A stretch of 6,761 nt of DNA from Gammaproteobacteria bacterium (GCA_018222695.1 JAAEZV010000085.1:1-6761), one strand, 5' to 3'; shown: positions 1 through 6,231, counted from the first letter of the stretch. Notes: generated by a model from the letters alone, not told the origin. Numbers and translations are program-made.

Positions 1-323
1 TCTCACATATCTATGAGCTAGGGCTCGTGGAAGCGATCTCAATTCCCCAGACCGAGTGTTTCGAAGGGGCGCTGCAATTCGCTCGTAGCGAGGGCATCGT
101 GCCCGCACCGGAACCCACGCACGCAATTGCGGCAGCGGTGAGAGAGGCCATGGCATGCAAGGAGTCCGGTGAGGAGAAAGTCATTTTGACCGCCTTATGT
201 GGTCACGGGCATCTGGACCTCGCGGCCTACGAAACATTTCTTTCAGGGCAAATGGTTGACTTGGATTTGCCCGACAGCGCTATTCAGGAAGCAATGGAAA
301 ATGTTCCAAACATTGCAGATTGA
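1..323 (+). CDS. trpB2: TrpB2-type tryptophan synthase beta-like PLP enzyme, C-terminal part
   Basis: This is the C-terminal end of a gene that begins left of the window. The frame is open from the edge (first whole codon at 3-5), so the GTG at 27 is an internal Val codon and not a start. About 106 residues are visible, reading ISIPQTECFEGALQFAR, then EGIVPAPEPTHAIAA, then GHGHLDLAAYETFLSG. These match the closing region of the TrpB2 group of fold-type II PLP enzymes, which are about 430-450 residues long. In that family the conserved E-G-I-x-P-A-P-E-x-x-H-A segment and the G-H-G-H-x-D segment lie near the C-terminus. The family makes L-tryptophan from indole and serine, or acts on related substrates, in the cytoplasm. 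The PLP lysine lies outside the window. The gene converges on the catabolic operon and does not belong to its transcript. The family call is firm; the actual substrate is not shown. Confidence 0.85.
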   Translation, partial: SHIYELGLVEAISIPQTECFEGALQFARSEGIVPAPEPTHAIAAAVREAMACKESGEEKVILTALCGHGHLDLAAYETFLSGQMVDLDLPDSAIQEAMENVPNIAD

Positions 324-352
324 AGCCTGTCAGCGCTGAAAGAGACGACTGT

Positions 353-385
353 GTCGATGACATCTTCGACGGGTTTATTATTTTT
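353..385 (+). terminator. Possible weak terminator after trpB2
   Basis: A 5-bp stem (GTCGA at 353-357 with TCGAC at 366-370, 8-base loop) is followed by the T-rich run GGGTTTATTATTTTT. It lies 29 bases past the trpB2 stop, between two converging genes, which is where a terminator is expected. The stem is short and the T run is interrupted and partly inside the end of the SDR gene, so this is only a candidate. Confidence 0.3.
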
Positions 386-1175
386 GTAGCTTCCCCTGAA
401 GAGCATCGCCACCATCGGGCCCCAGAATAGAATGACCGCCATCGACTGGGAAATCTGCGCCTGTCACAAACGATGATTCGGGGGACAAAAGAAAGTAAAC
501 GACTTCCGCCACCTCCTCTGCGTCTGCAATTCTGCCCAGTGGGTGTAGTGCCGACCCCACGCTATCCGCATGTAACCTGTCTCCCGCAGAAGCCGACTCT
601 ATGGGCCTCGACCAAGTCCAAGCCGGCGATACCGAATTTACCCTGATGTTGGCGTCAGCAAGCTGCACCGCCTGCAGGCGAGTCAAATGCATGATTGCGG
701 CTTTAGCTGTTGGATAAAGCGCTCGATTTCTTTGTGCAACTTTCGCCGCAATACTCGCCACATTGACGACAGAAGCCGAAGCACTTTGGGTTAAAAGTGG
801 CAATGCCTCAGAGAGCAACACCGCACCTCCGAACAACGTCACATCAAAGGCTTCATGCCAATCGGCTCTGGACGAGGTAATGCCATGATCCAAATAACTG
901 ACGGCGTTATTCACAATGCCGTCGAGGCCACCGAACATATCACTAGCGCACCCTACCAACCGCGCCAAATCCTCATCACTGCGCACATCGCATCGACAAA
1001 ACACTACGGATTCATCGAACTCATCAGAGATTTCGGAACCTGTAGCTTCATCCAAATCGCCGATGATGACGTTATTGCCTCCCTCTGAAATCCGTCTGAC
1101 AAATGCTGCTCCCAGCCGACTGGCTCCCCCACTGACAATGTAGGTTGCAGGTCTGCTGGGCACCGGGTTAGTCAA
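378..1175 (-). CDS. Short-chain dehydrogenase/reductase (SDR), possible diol dehydrogenase
   Basis: A 265-residue classical-length SDR, NAD(P)-dependent and cytoplasmic. The Rossmann glycine motif is SGGASRLG (15-22), the acidic residue ending beta-2 is Asp40 (IIGDLDE), which usually favours NAD+, and Asp63-Val64 would contact adenine. NNAV (89-92) replaces the usual NNAG. The catalytic Ser141, Tyr154 and Lys158 (YPTAK) are correctly spaced, and the C-terminus has the family's PVDGG. Three departures stand out: Arg20 for the second motif glycine (as in pteridine reductase-like SDRs), Val92 for Gly, and Thr113 where the tetrad Asn is normally found. The start is TTG at 1175, supported by GGAGGAG (1183-1189) with 7-base spacing; a GTG four codons later is possible but lacks such a site. 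The gene overlaps the isochorismatase-fold gene by 8 bases and is last in the operon. Next to a ring-hydroxylating oxygenase, cis-dihydrodiol dehydrogenase is a reasonable inference, but another alcohol or keto substrate is possible. Confidence 0.88.
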   Translation of the reverse strand: MTNPVPSRPATYIVSGGASRLGAAFVRRISEGGNNVIIGDLDEATGSEISDEFDESVVFCRCDVRSDEDLARLVGCASDMFGGLDGIVNNAVSYLDHGITSSRADWHEAFDVTLFGGAVLLSEALPLLTQSASASVVNVASIAAKVAQRNRALYPTAKAAIMHLTRLQAVQLADANIRVNSVSPAWTWSRPIESASAGDRLHADSVGSALHPLGRIADAEEVAEVVYFLLSPESSFVTGADFPVDGGHSILGPDGGDALQGKLQK

Positions 1176-1761
1176 AATGAAGCTCCTCCGAGCGCACCAG
1201 TGTTACTAAGTTTCCAATCGCAGCCAGGCTAGCCTCATGCTTCTCTCTGGGGTAAGCACTACAAGCATCAGTGACGATAGAGACTCGCAGGCCCAGATCC
1301 ACTGCGTGCCGAGCGGTATGCTCGACCACAGAGTGCGTTGCGACGCCAAATAGCACCAAGTGCTCGCAGCCATAGTCCGAGAGCATCTGCTCCAGCTGCG
1401 TCGCATAAAATGCATTCACTCGGTTGTGAGACACAGTCACATCAGAGGGCGTATCGGGCGCCAGACAATCAAAAAACTCCGCGCCCCAGCTCCCTTCCCG
1501 CATGATTTCGTTATGTTTGACAAATCGGTACAACTCACAGTTGTCAGGCAAGTCGGCTCCGCCAACTTGAAAAGCCATCCGAACAAACACTCTAGGAATG
1601 CCAGATGTCGAGGCAGCCTTTAACGATTTTGACGCCGCATCGACAAAATCAGCTCTGGCTTTGAAATCATCTCCAAAACCAGCGCGAATTTGGCCATCTG
1701 GATGAATCACCTCATTCTGCAGATGAAGTGGGAGCATGACGGTGGCTGCCCTGAGAGCCAT
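1168..1761 (-). CDS. Isochorismatase-fold (cysteine hydrolase-like) protein lacking the usual triad
   Basis: A 197-residue protein with the isochorismatase/cysteine hydrolase fold. The first strand ends in HLQNEV (13-18) where the family has D-x-Q-N-D. The middle block is SHNRVNAFYATQLEQML (111-127), matching K-x-R-x-S-A-F-x-x-T-x-L. The third block is GVATHSVVEHTARHAVDLG (139-157), followed by the conserved TDACSAY (164-170). Typical members use Asp, Lys and a nucleophilic Cys to hydrolyse amides, ureides or vinyl ethers. Here the equivalent positions by eye are His13, His112 and Val145; the remaining cysteines (75, 99, 132, 167) are not at the nucleophile position. Cys-to-Val occurs in a known branch of the family, but losing all three is unusual. 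ATG at 1761 lies 2 bases after the beta-subunit stop, with only weak ribosome-binding sequence, which suggests translational coupling. It may catalyse different chemistry, bind a ligand or act as a scaffold; the function is unknown. The fold call is confident. Confidence 0.85.
   Translation of the reverse strand: MALRAATVMLPLHLQNEVIHPDGQIRAGFGDDFKARADFVDAASKSLKAASTSGIPRVFVRMAFQVGGADLPDNCELYRFVKHNEIMREGSWGAEFFDCLAPDTPSDVTVSHNRVNAFYATQLEQMLSDYGCEHLVLFGVATHSVVEHTARHAVDLGLRVSIVTDACSAYPREKHEASLAAIGNLVTLVRSEELHFD
1183..1189 (-). promoter_or_regulatory. Strong Shine-Dalgarno site that decides the SDR TTG start
   Basis: On the minus strand GGAGGAG lies 7 bases before the TTG at 1175-1173. It sits inside the last codons of the upstream isochorismatase-fold gene (Glu-Glu-Leu). 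No ATG is available at this spacing, so the site supports initiation at TTG with an 8-base gene overlap. Confidence 0.75.
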
Positions 1762-1763
1762 AC

Positions 1764-2279
1764 CTATATGAACACTTCGATGGGCTCAAAAGCCTCCGAC
1801 GAGTCAATCAGATCGACACGTTTTTCGACTATCTGTAGCCGCCCATCTGTCACCCGAAGGGTATGTGTATAAAGGCCGGCAAATGTTCGAAGCCCAAAAC
1901 TTCTCCACTCGGCCATCGTAAAAGCAGAGCCAACGATCAACTGGTTGCTGACCTCACAGACCGCCTCAACCACAATAGCGCTAACGGTGTGTGATGTTCG
2001 TGACCGAGGCTTCTGTGACCAGGCTCTATCGTGATTTAGGCGATTAATTCTGACTTGTCTCATCATGGAGTCCTCATAAGCGAGGGACAGATGGTTAAGG
2101 GGATCTTCCTGATCCTCCTCAAGCGGTATCCAATACATACCGCCCTCAGCGAACAGGTCATTCCACTGACCGAATTTTCTCTGATCTAGCAGCCTTGCCT
2201 CTTGATACAGAAACTGGCACAGCGTCTCATATGGGACTTCTGATGCTCGCGTAAGTGGAGTATGCGCTGCTCTCATCAC
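1764..2279 (-). CDS. Aromatic-ring-hydroxylating dioxygenase beta subunit
   Basis: The small, non-catalytic subunit of a Rieske non-heme iron oxygenase. It has 171 residues, inside the usual 160-190 range, and would have the NTF2/SnoaL-like cone fold. Family marks are EARLLDQRKFGQWNDLF (27-43), followed by the MYWIPL strand (48-53), the segment around YEDSMMRQVRIN, and PRSRTSHTVSAIVVE (91-105), matching the conserved P-x-S-R-x-x-x-x-V-S segment. The C-terminal strands read LRVTDGRLQIVEKRVDLID. Beta subunits stabilise the alpha3-beta3 hexamer and sometimes affect substrate choice. Two starts are possible: GTG at 2279, overlapping the alpha stop by four bases (GTGA), or the next codon, ATG at 2276, overlapping by one base (TGATG). 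The ATG is the more conventional choice. Either way, translation is coupled to alpha. The aromatic substrate cannot be read from this subunit. Confidence 0.93.
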   Translation of the reverse strand: MMRAAHTPLTRASEVPYETLCQFLYQEARLLDQRKFGQWNDLFAEGGMYWIPLEEDQEDPLNHLSLAYEDSMMRQVRINRLNHDRAWSQKPRSRTSHTVSAIVVEAVCEVSNQLIVGSAFTMAEWRSFGLRTFAGLYTHTLRVTDGRLQIVEKRVDLIDSSEAFEPIEVFI

Positions 2280-3601
2280 GGCTCACTGCTCTGCAGCGGG
2301 ATCGTCTCTGCCACATCGCTGGTCATGTACTCTCGCCATGCGCGGAATTGGTTGCGTATGGGTAACTCGCTAGTACCTACACCGATCTCCCCGCCGTCAG
2401 CGCCTGAAAAAGGGAGATCCTGACCCGCATTGCGATGTTGGCTCACCCAATCTCCTCCCTGAGTAGCCAGTCCTTTCTGACATTCGGCATAAACGTGCAC
2501 GTCGTCAGTCATGACGATGGATGAGGGCGAATTAACCACATTTGAGTACGTGAAGGTCCGCTGAAGCAGCTCCTCTGGCGCCCCATCAAGTCTGAAGGTA
2601 AAAATCTCTACCAAAGTTCTATCAACGGACAGCGGACGAATAACTCTCCATTGTTGAAATGACGTATGCGGCGAGCAGGACGGATAGATAATGGTGTTAT
2701 GACGATTCACCCCAAGAATCTCCTTGGCCCGATCCTCACCGACCTTTGCAGAGAGACTCGCAAAGTAGGCTTGCGATAGTGGATCGTCTGGGGCGTTAAA
2801 AATCGCCGTCATGTAACTGTGACCGAAGTCAAAAGCATGCAGATCCAGGTCCGACCAGAACTTCGGCGGAGCTCCGTTACCATCGATAATGTGCAGCTCA
2901 AAAGGCAACTCGCCACCCAACTCCTCATCAGCATATTGCCTAGCCGCCCTGTAGGAGGACTCATGCGTCGCAATCGGGTGCCCGGTATCGTTCAGATTCT
3001 CAAAAAAAATCTTCCAGTTGGACCGCTGCACAACACGAAAAACCCCGCCCGCCACAGATACCGTTCCATTTGGCGCACGATCACAAAAATTATCCAGAGA
3101 GCTTTTTATACCAGCAATAAAAGATTCAAAGTCGGCGGCTGTTTCAGAAAGCGAAGCAAATACAAACCCCCGATATGAGGCCACCCTTGCAACCTTCTTG
3201 AGAGAGAAGCGCGGATCAGCCATATCAAACCGAGTGTTCTCGTACCCATCAAGATACGGCACACCTTTCAACGTGCCGTCCAGGTTAAAGGTCCAGGCGT
3301 GATAAGGGCACCTGAACAGTCCCTTTGTATGCCCGCAACCATCTGCCGCAATACGCGCGCCCTTGTGAGGGCACCGGTTGTAAAAAACGTTGATCTCGTC
3401 TCGCTTACCTCGAGCCATCACCACCGACTCTAAGCCAATACGAGTCGTCCAATAGTCACCGGGGTCGGGTATCTGGGAATCGTGCCCGACATAAATCCAT
3501 GCCGTGCCAAAAATGCGGTCCATCTCCAACGCGAATACGTCTTCACTCACATAGACGTCGCGGTGAACCTCGTCTTCCCGAATTAATTGTTGGATATCCA
3601 T
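2276..3601 (-). CDS. Aromatic-ring-hydroxylating dioxygenase alpha subunit (Rieske)
   Basis: The catalytic subunit of a Rieske non-heme iron oxygenase, 441 residues and complete. The Rieske [2Fe-2S] domain spans about 37-135, with ligands Cys77, His79, Cys98 and His101 in CPHKG and CPYHAW. The catalytic domain follows from about 180. NWKIFFENLNDTGHPIATH (195-213) supplies the bridging Asp205 and the iron ligands His208 and His213, and the TDD at 365-367 most likely supplies the third, carboxylate ligand. These enzymes add O2 to an aromatic ring, giving a cis-dihydrodiol or, with some substrates, demethylated or decarboxylated products. All metal ligands are present, so the enzyme should be active. 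ATG at 3601 has only a modest AGG before it. The gene follows a hairpin downstream of the receptor gene and is translationally linked to its beta subunit. No ferredoxin or reductase gene is in the window. The general family is certain; benzoate/toluate-, cumate- or indole-acetate-type substrates are all possible by eye. Confidence 0.96.
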   Translation of the reverse strand: MDIQQLIREDEVHRDVYVSEDVFALEMDRIFGTAWIYVGHDSQIPDPGDYWTTRIGLESVVMARGKRDEINVFYNRCPHKGARIAADGCGHTKGLFRCPYHAWTFNLDGTLKGVPYLDGYENTRFDMADPRFSLKKVARVASYRGFVFASLSETAADFESFIAGIKSSLDNFCDRAPNGTVSVAGGVFRVVQRSNWKIFFENLNDTGHPIATHESSYRAARQYADEELGGELPFELHIIDGNGAPPKFWSDLDLHAFDFGHSYMTAIFNAPDDPLSQAYFASLSAKVGEDRAKEILGVNRHNTIIYPSCSPHTSFQQWRVIRPLSVDRTLVEIFTFRLDGAPEELLQRTFTYSNVVNSPSSIVMTDDVHVYAECQKGLATQGGDWVSQHRNAGQDLPFSGADGGEIGVGTSELPIRNQFRAWREYMTSDVAETIPLQSSEP

Positions 3602-3642
3602 AGCCGCAACCTATGTGGGAACTTCCGATTGCTTATCTAAAT

Positions 3643-3672
3643 ACCCCCAACTGCGCACGTGCAGTTGGGGGT
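3643..3672 (-). terminator. Perfect 12-bp hairpin after the receptor gene, probable terminator or attenuator
   Basis: ACCCCCAACTGC (3643-3654) and its exact complement GCAGTTGGGGGT (3661-3672) flank a 6-base loop. It lies 19 bases past the receptor stop and 41 bases before the oxygenase alpha ATG. In the minus direction the stem is followed by ATTTAGAT and not by a long T run, so termination may be partial. It would then lower expression of the enzyme genes relative to the receptor, or stabilise the 3' end of the receptor transcript. No good promoter was recognised in the 41 bases that follow, which favours read-through or a promoter overlapping the hairpin. Confidence 0.6.
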
Positions 3673-3691
3673 CACACGCCAATGGGGCGAT

Positions 3692-6136
3692 TTAGAAACT
3701 ATAACCCAACATCACGAAGTACTGGCGACCCCGATCGAAAGCCTGAATGGTGCTGCCAAAAGTTGATTGGTAGTCAGCAAATAAGCTGAACTCTTCATCA
3801 CCAACGTTGTCGACACCTACGGTCACGCTCAGTCCAGACGACACGGACTGCCATCTAGCACTGACATTAACGACTGAATAATCAGGCTGAACTAATGGGT
3901 CAGCCCATGCTGGCGCGAAGGGCAGACCGCCTCCATTTGTATAAATTTTGCTGCGCCATGACCAGTCTAACCTTGGCGTGACCTCGCCAAATCCGGTGTC
4001 GAAAGTCTTTGTAATGGAAAGGTTAGTGTTCCATTCCGATACAAATACGAAGGGATCAGACACAGAGAGTCCCGTGAAGAGGTCAGGGTCTAAGGTGTCA
4101 TAGCCAGCGTCGGTATAACCGACAGCCAGATCAACCAGAATGCCATTCGCGGTCAAATAATTGACCTCTAGCTCAAAGCCTTCAATGGTGGCATCTCCAG
4201 CATTCGTGGTGTACGGCCCGACTCTGCTCGGCTCGCTGATAAGAATCTGCAAGTCGCTATAGTCCGCCGAATAAACAGAAAAATTGACTCGAAGTGAATT
4301 ATCAAGCAGTTCAGCCTTTACACCAGCCTCCACCGAATCAACGTACTCGGGACCAAATGATGGCAAGCTGGCCTCAGGAGGGAAGATCCGTTGGGTGAAA
4401 CCGCCCACTTTGAAACCCTCGCTATAGGTGGCGTACAGCATGAGATCATCCGTGGGCGAATAACTGATACTGGCCATCGGTGTGTTTTCCGAAATCGAGT
4501 TGTTAACGGTTTCGTAAGGGACCACCCGATCACCCAGGGCGCAAACTTTTGTTGAGCCATCGGAGTAGTTAAAACAAGGGAATGGCAAACCTCCAAGCGG
4601 CATTTCCTCAATATATTGATCTGGCAAGTAGTCCCTGTCTTCCTTGGTGTAGCGTATACCCGCTGTCGCAGAGAGTTTTTCGGTGAAATCGAAAGTCGCC
4701 TGAGCAAAAAAAGCTTCGCTCGAGTAATCAAAATATCCGCCGCTTTGTATCGACACGGTGGTGAAATCTACCGGGTTAATATTTTCGCCATCCTCCTCAA
4801 AAGCATAAACACCAGCGACCCAATTCAATCTGTCCTGAATTGCACTGCCAGACAACTGCAGTTCTACTGAAAATTGATCTTGCTCGAATGTGTCGAAGTA
4901 ATGCGTCAATGGATTGACCAACGGTCCGCCCGGGAATGCCGGCTGTCCATCGTTCTGCGGGTAACCATCGCGGTCACTGGCAAATTCGCCACTTAGGCTT
5001 CTGTGGCTAGCGATTAACTTTGCAGTGAATGCCTCAAGATCCCAGGTCAGCGTCAACGAAACTGCCTCGTTTTCCATTTCGGAGTAATTTGGGCCGGTGC
5101 CCAAGTTGGTGTTCTCCCCTGTCACTGCATTGGCTGTTGTGTAGCACGCTGAGGGCGCATCTGGCAGTGTGCATACGATCGGGTTCGGCCCACCAAAATC
5201 CGGGCTGAATCCTGCAAACAAATTATGAATGAACGGGAAGTTACCGCCCGGAATCGCGTCAGCACTCTCTGGAAACTCATCAACCCTTGTGACAAGAAGA
5301 GCCGGGCCGTTTGATTTGTCGTCGTAATAATCGAATGACAGATCAGCGGTAAAGGTGTCTGACGGCGCCCACCTAAGTGCCAATCTGCCCATCAGTGTGT
5401 CTTGATTGCCGAGATCCTTGCCATCGAAGGGTCTAGTGACATACCCATCCTGCTCTAGGCTTCCAAAGCTACCCCGCGCAAACAAAGTGTCAGACAGGGG
5501 GACATTAAGCACACCTCTGACGTTACGTCGCTCATCTGTCCCTACTTTGACGTCAAATTTGCCACCGAACTCATCATTCGGCTTAGTAGTGGTAATGCTG
5601 ATTGCGCCCCCAATCGTATTCTTGCCGAACAGAGTACCCTGCGGTCCGCGCAAAATTTCAACCTGCTGAATGTCGATCATGTCCAACACAGCGCCTGCTG
5701 ACCGACCCAGATAGACCTCGTCTACATAAATACCAACGCCAGGGTCTATCGTTGGGATGAAATCCTTTTGCCCGACACCCCGGATGTAGACCGCAGCGTT
5801 ATTACCCGCTCCGCTGTATGAAGGGCTGTTCTGGAACACTAGGTTTGGCGTCACGTTTTGCAATTTTGTGATTCGTGACAGGCCCATATCTTCTAACCGA
5901 TCTCCAGAGAGAGCCGTCACCGAGATAGGTGTATCTTGCAGTGACTCCGCGGTCTTTCGCGCCGTCACCACAACCTCTTCGAGAGTGGCGCTGGCCGGTG
6001 CCGACAGGCTTGGGATTAAAGCAGCGGCCAAGCATGAAGAGACCCAGCTCTTTCTAGTTGAGACTCTGCTCAAGGTTGATACTGCGAATTGAGACCATAC
6101 AGATCCAGAGGGAATCTTTTTGTCGGACTGTGTCAT
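3692..6136 (-). CDS. TonB-dependent outer-membrane receptor
   Basis: A complete 814-residue TonB-dependent receptor, a 22-strand beta-barrel with an internal plug that imports scarce ligands using TonB-ExbB-ExbD energy. ATG at 6136 follows GGAG (6144-6147) with 7-base spacing. The export signal is long: a polar N-terminus, basic residues around 24-29, a hydrophobic stretch from 31 and a likely cleavage after the ASA at 48-50. The TonB box EEVVVTAR (53-60) comes next, then the plug (about 65-185) with VYIRGVG (116-122), YVDEVYLGR (137-145) and VEILRGPQGTLFGKNTIGGAISI (159-181). The barrel ends in Tyr-Ser-Phe, the usual terminal aromatic for BAM-mediated insertion. Cysteine pairs C322/C331 and C521/C532 probably form small disulfide loops on extracellular segments. 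The family also covers siderophore, vitamin and glycan receptors, but the position beside oxygenase genes and an MFS transporter suggests uptake of the aromatic substrate (inference). It is set apart from the enzyme genes by a hairpin. Confidence 0.95.
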   Translation of the reverse strand: MTQSDKKIPSGSVWSQFAVSTLSRVSTRKSWVSSCLAAALIPSLSAPASATLEEVVVTARKTAESLQDTPISVTALSGDRLEDMGLSRITKLQNVTPNLVFQNSPSYSGAGNNAAVYIRGVGQKDFIPTIDPGVGIYVDEVYLGRSAGAVLDMIDIQQVEILRGPQGTLFGKNTIGGAISITTTKPNDEFGGKFDVKVGTDERRNVRGVLNVPLSDTLFARGSFGSLEQDGYVTRPFDGKDLGNQDTLMGRLALRWAPSDTFTADLSFDYYDDKSNGPALLVTRVDEFPESADAIPGGNFPFIHNLFAGFSPDFGGPNPIVCTLPDAPSACYTTANAVTGENTNLGTGPNYSEMENEAVSLTLTWDLEAFTAKLIASHRSLSGEFASDRDGYPQNDGQPAFPGGPLVNPLTHYFDTFEQDQFSVELQLSGSAIQDRLNWVAGVYAFEEDGENINPVDFTTVSIQSGGYFDYSSEAFFAQATFDFTEKLSATAGIRYTKEDRDYLPDQYIEEMPLGGLPFPCFNYSDGSTKVCALGDRVVPYETVNNSISENTPMASISYSPTDDLMLYATYSEGFKVGGFTQRIFPPEASLPSFGPEYVDSVEAGVKAELLDNSLRVNFSVYSADYSDLQILISEPSRVGPYTTNAGDATIEGFELEVNYLTANGILVDLAVGYTDAGYDTLDPDLFTGLSVSDPFVFVSEWNTNLSITKTFDTGFGEVTPRLDWSWRSKIYTNGGGLPFAPAWADPLVQPDYSVVNVSARWQSVSSGLSVTVGVDNVGDEEFSLFADYQSTFGSTIQAFDRGRQYFVMLGYSF

Positions 6137-6143
6137 TTCGTGA

Positions 6144-6147
6144 CTCC
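6144..6147 (-). promoter_or_regulatory. Shine-Dalgarno site of the receptor gene
   Basis: On the minus strand GGAG lies 7 bases before the ATG at 6136. It supports this start over later GTG or TTG codons that would give a shorter, more ordinary signal peptide. Confidence 0.65.
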
Positions 6148-6201
6148 ATTGCGTTGTAGTTCGGACGACATCTTTTTTGTGTTTTTGTGGCCCTTTATTT
6201 T

Positions 6202-6214
6202 ATACTTAAAGTAT
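6202..6214. repeat. 13-bp perfect palindrome in the receptor upstream region
   Basis: ATACTT and AAGTAT are exact reverse complements around a single central A. The palindrome overlaps the possible -10 element and touches the tandem TACCGTA repeats, so it could be an operator half of a composite site. AT-rich palindromes of this size also arise by chance. Confidence 0.5.
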
Positions 6215-6231
6215 TACCGTACCATACCGTA
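6215..6231. repeat. Tandem TACCGTA repeats, 10-bp period
   Basis: Two identical heptamers (6215-6221 and 6225-6231) are separated by CCA, giving one helical turn between copies. Two proteins or domains binding them would lie on the same face of the DNA. They sit just upstream of the AT-rich core, where a -35 element would be expected for the receptor gene. Confidence 0.5.

Larger units (their letters stand above)
6197..6231 (-). promoter_or_regulatory. Possible receptor promoter and operator region
   Basis: The 153-bp gap between the MFS stop and the receptor ATG holds an AT-rich core. On the minus strand TATAAA (6204-6199) is a plausible -10 element about 60 bases before the start codon. 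No good -35 element is found 16-18 bases upstream. That place is instead occupied by two direct copies of TACCGTA (+ strand 6215-6221 and 6225-6231), exactly 10 bp apart, and the 13-bp palindrome ATACTTAAAGTAT (6202-6214) abuts them. This arrangement would suit an activator- or repressor-controlled promoter, but no regulator gene is in the window, so the call rests on pattern alone. Confidence 0.35.

Noticed and set aside
324..377. Small gene or RNA in the trpB2-SDR gap
   Set aside because: The gap is only 54 bases between converging genes and contains nothing beyond the weak hairpin and T-rich run.
855..1143. Plus-strand open frames of 75-77 codons antisense to the SDR gene
   Set aside because: They show no family motif and lie wholly inside a gene with clear SDR motifs on the other strand.
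2819..3302. Plus-strand open frames of 94 and 119 codons antisense to the oxygenase alpha gene
   Set aside because: The minus frame carries every Rieske and iron-ligand motif; the plus frames look like random reading of its complement.
3618..3626. Short palindrome GGAACTTCC before the oxygenase alpha gene
   Set aside because: Only 4-bp arms, expected by chance at this length and with no second copy nearby.
5406..6092. Open frames within the receptor gene on both strands (74-87 codons)
   Set aside because: All overlap the signal peptide, plug and early barrel of a convincing TonB-dependent receptor and have no recognisable domain or ribosome site.
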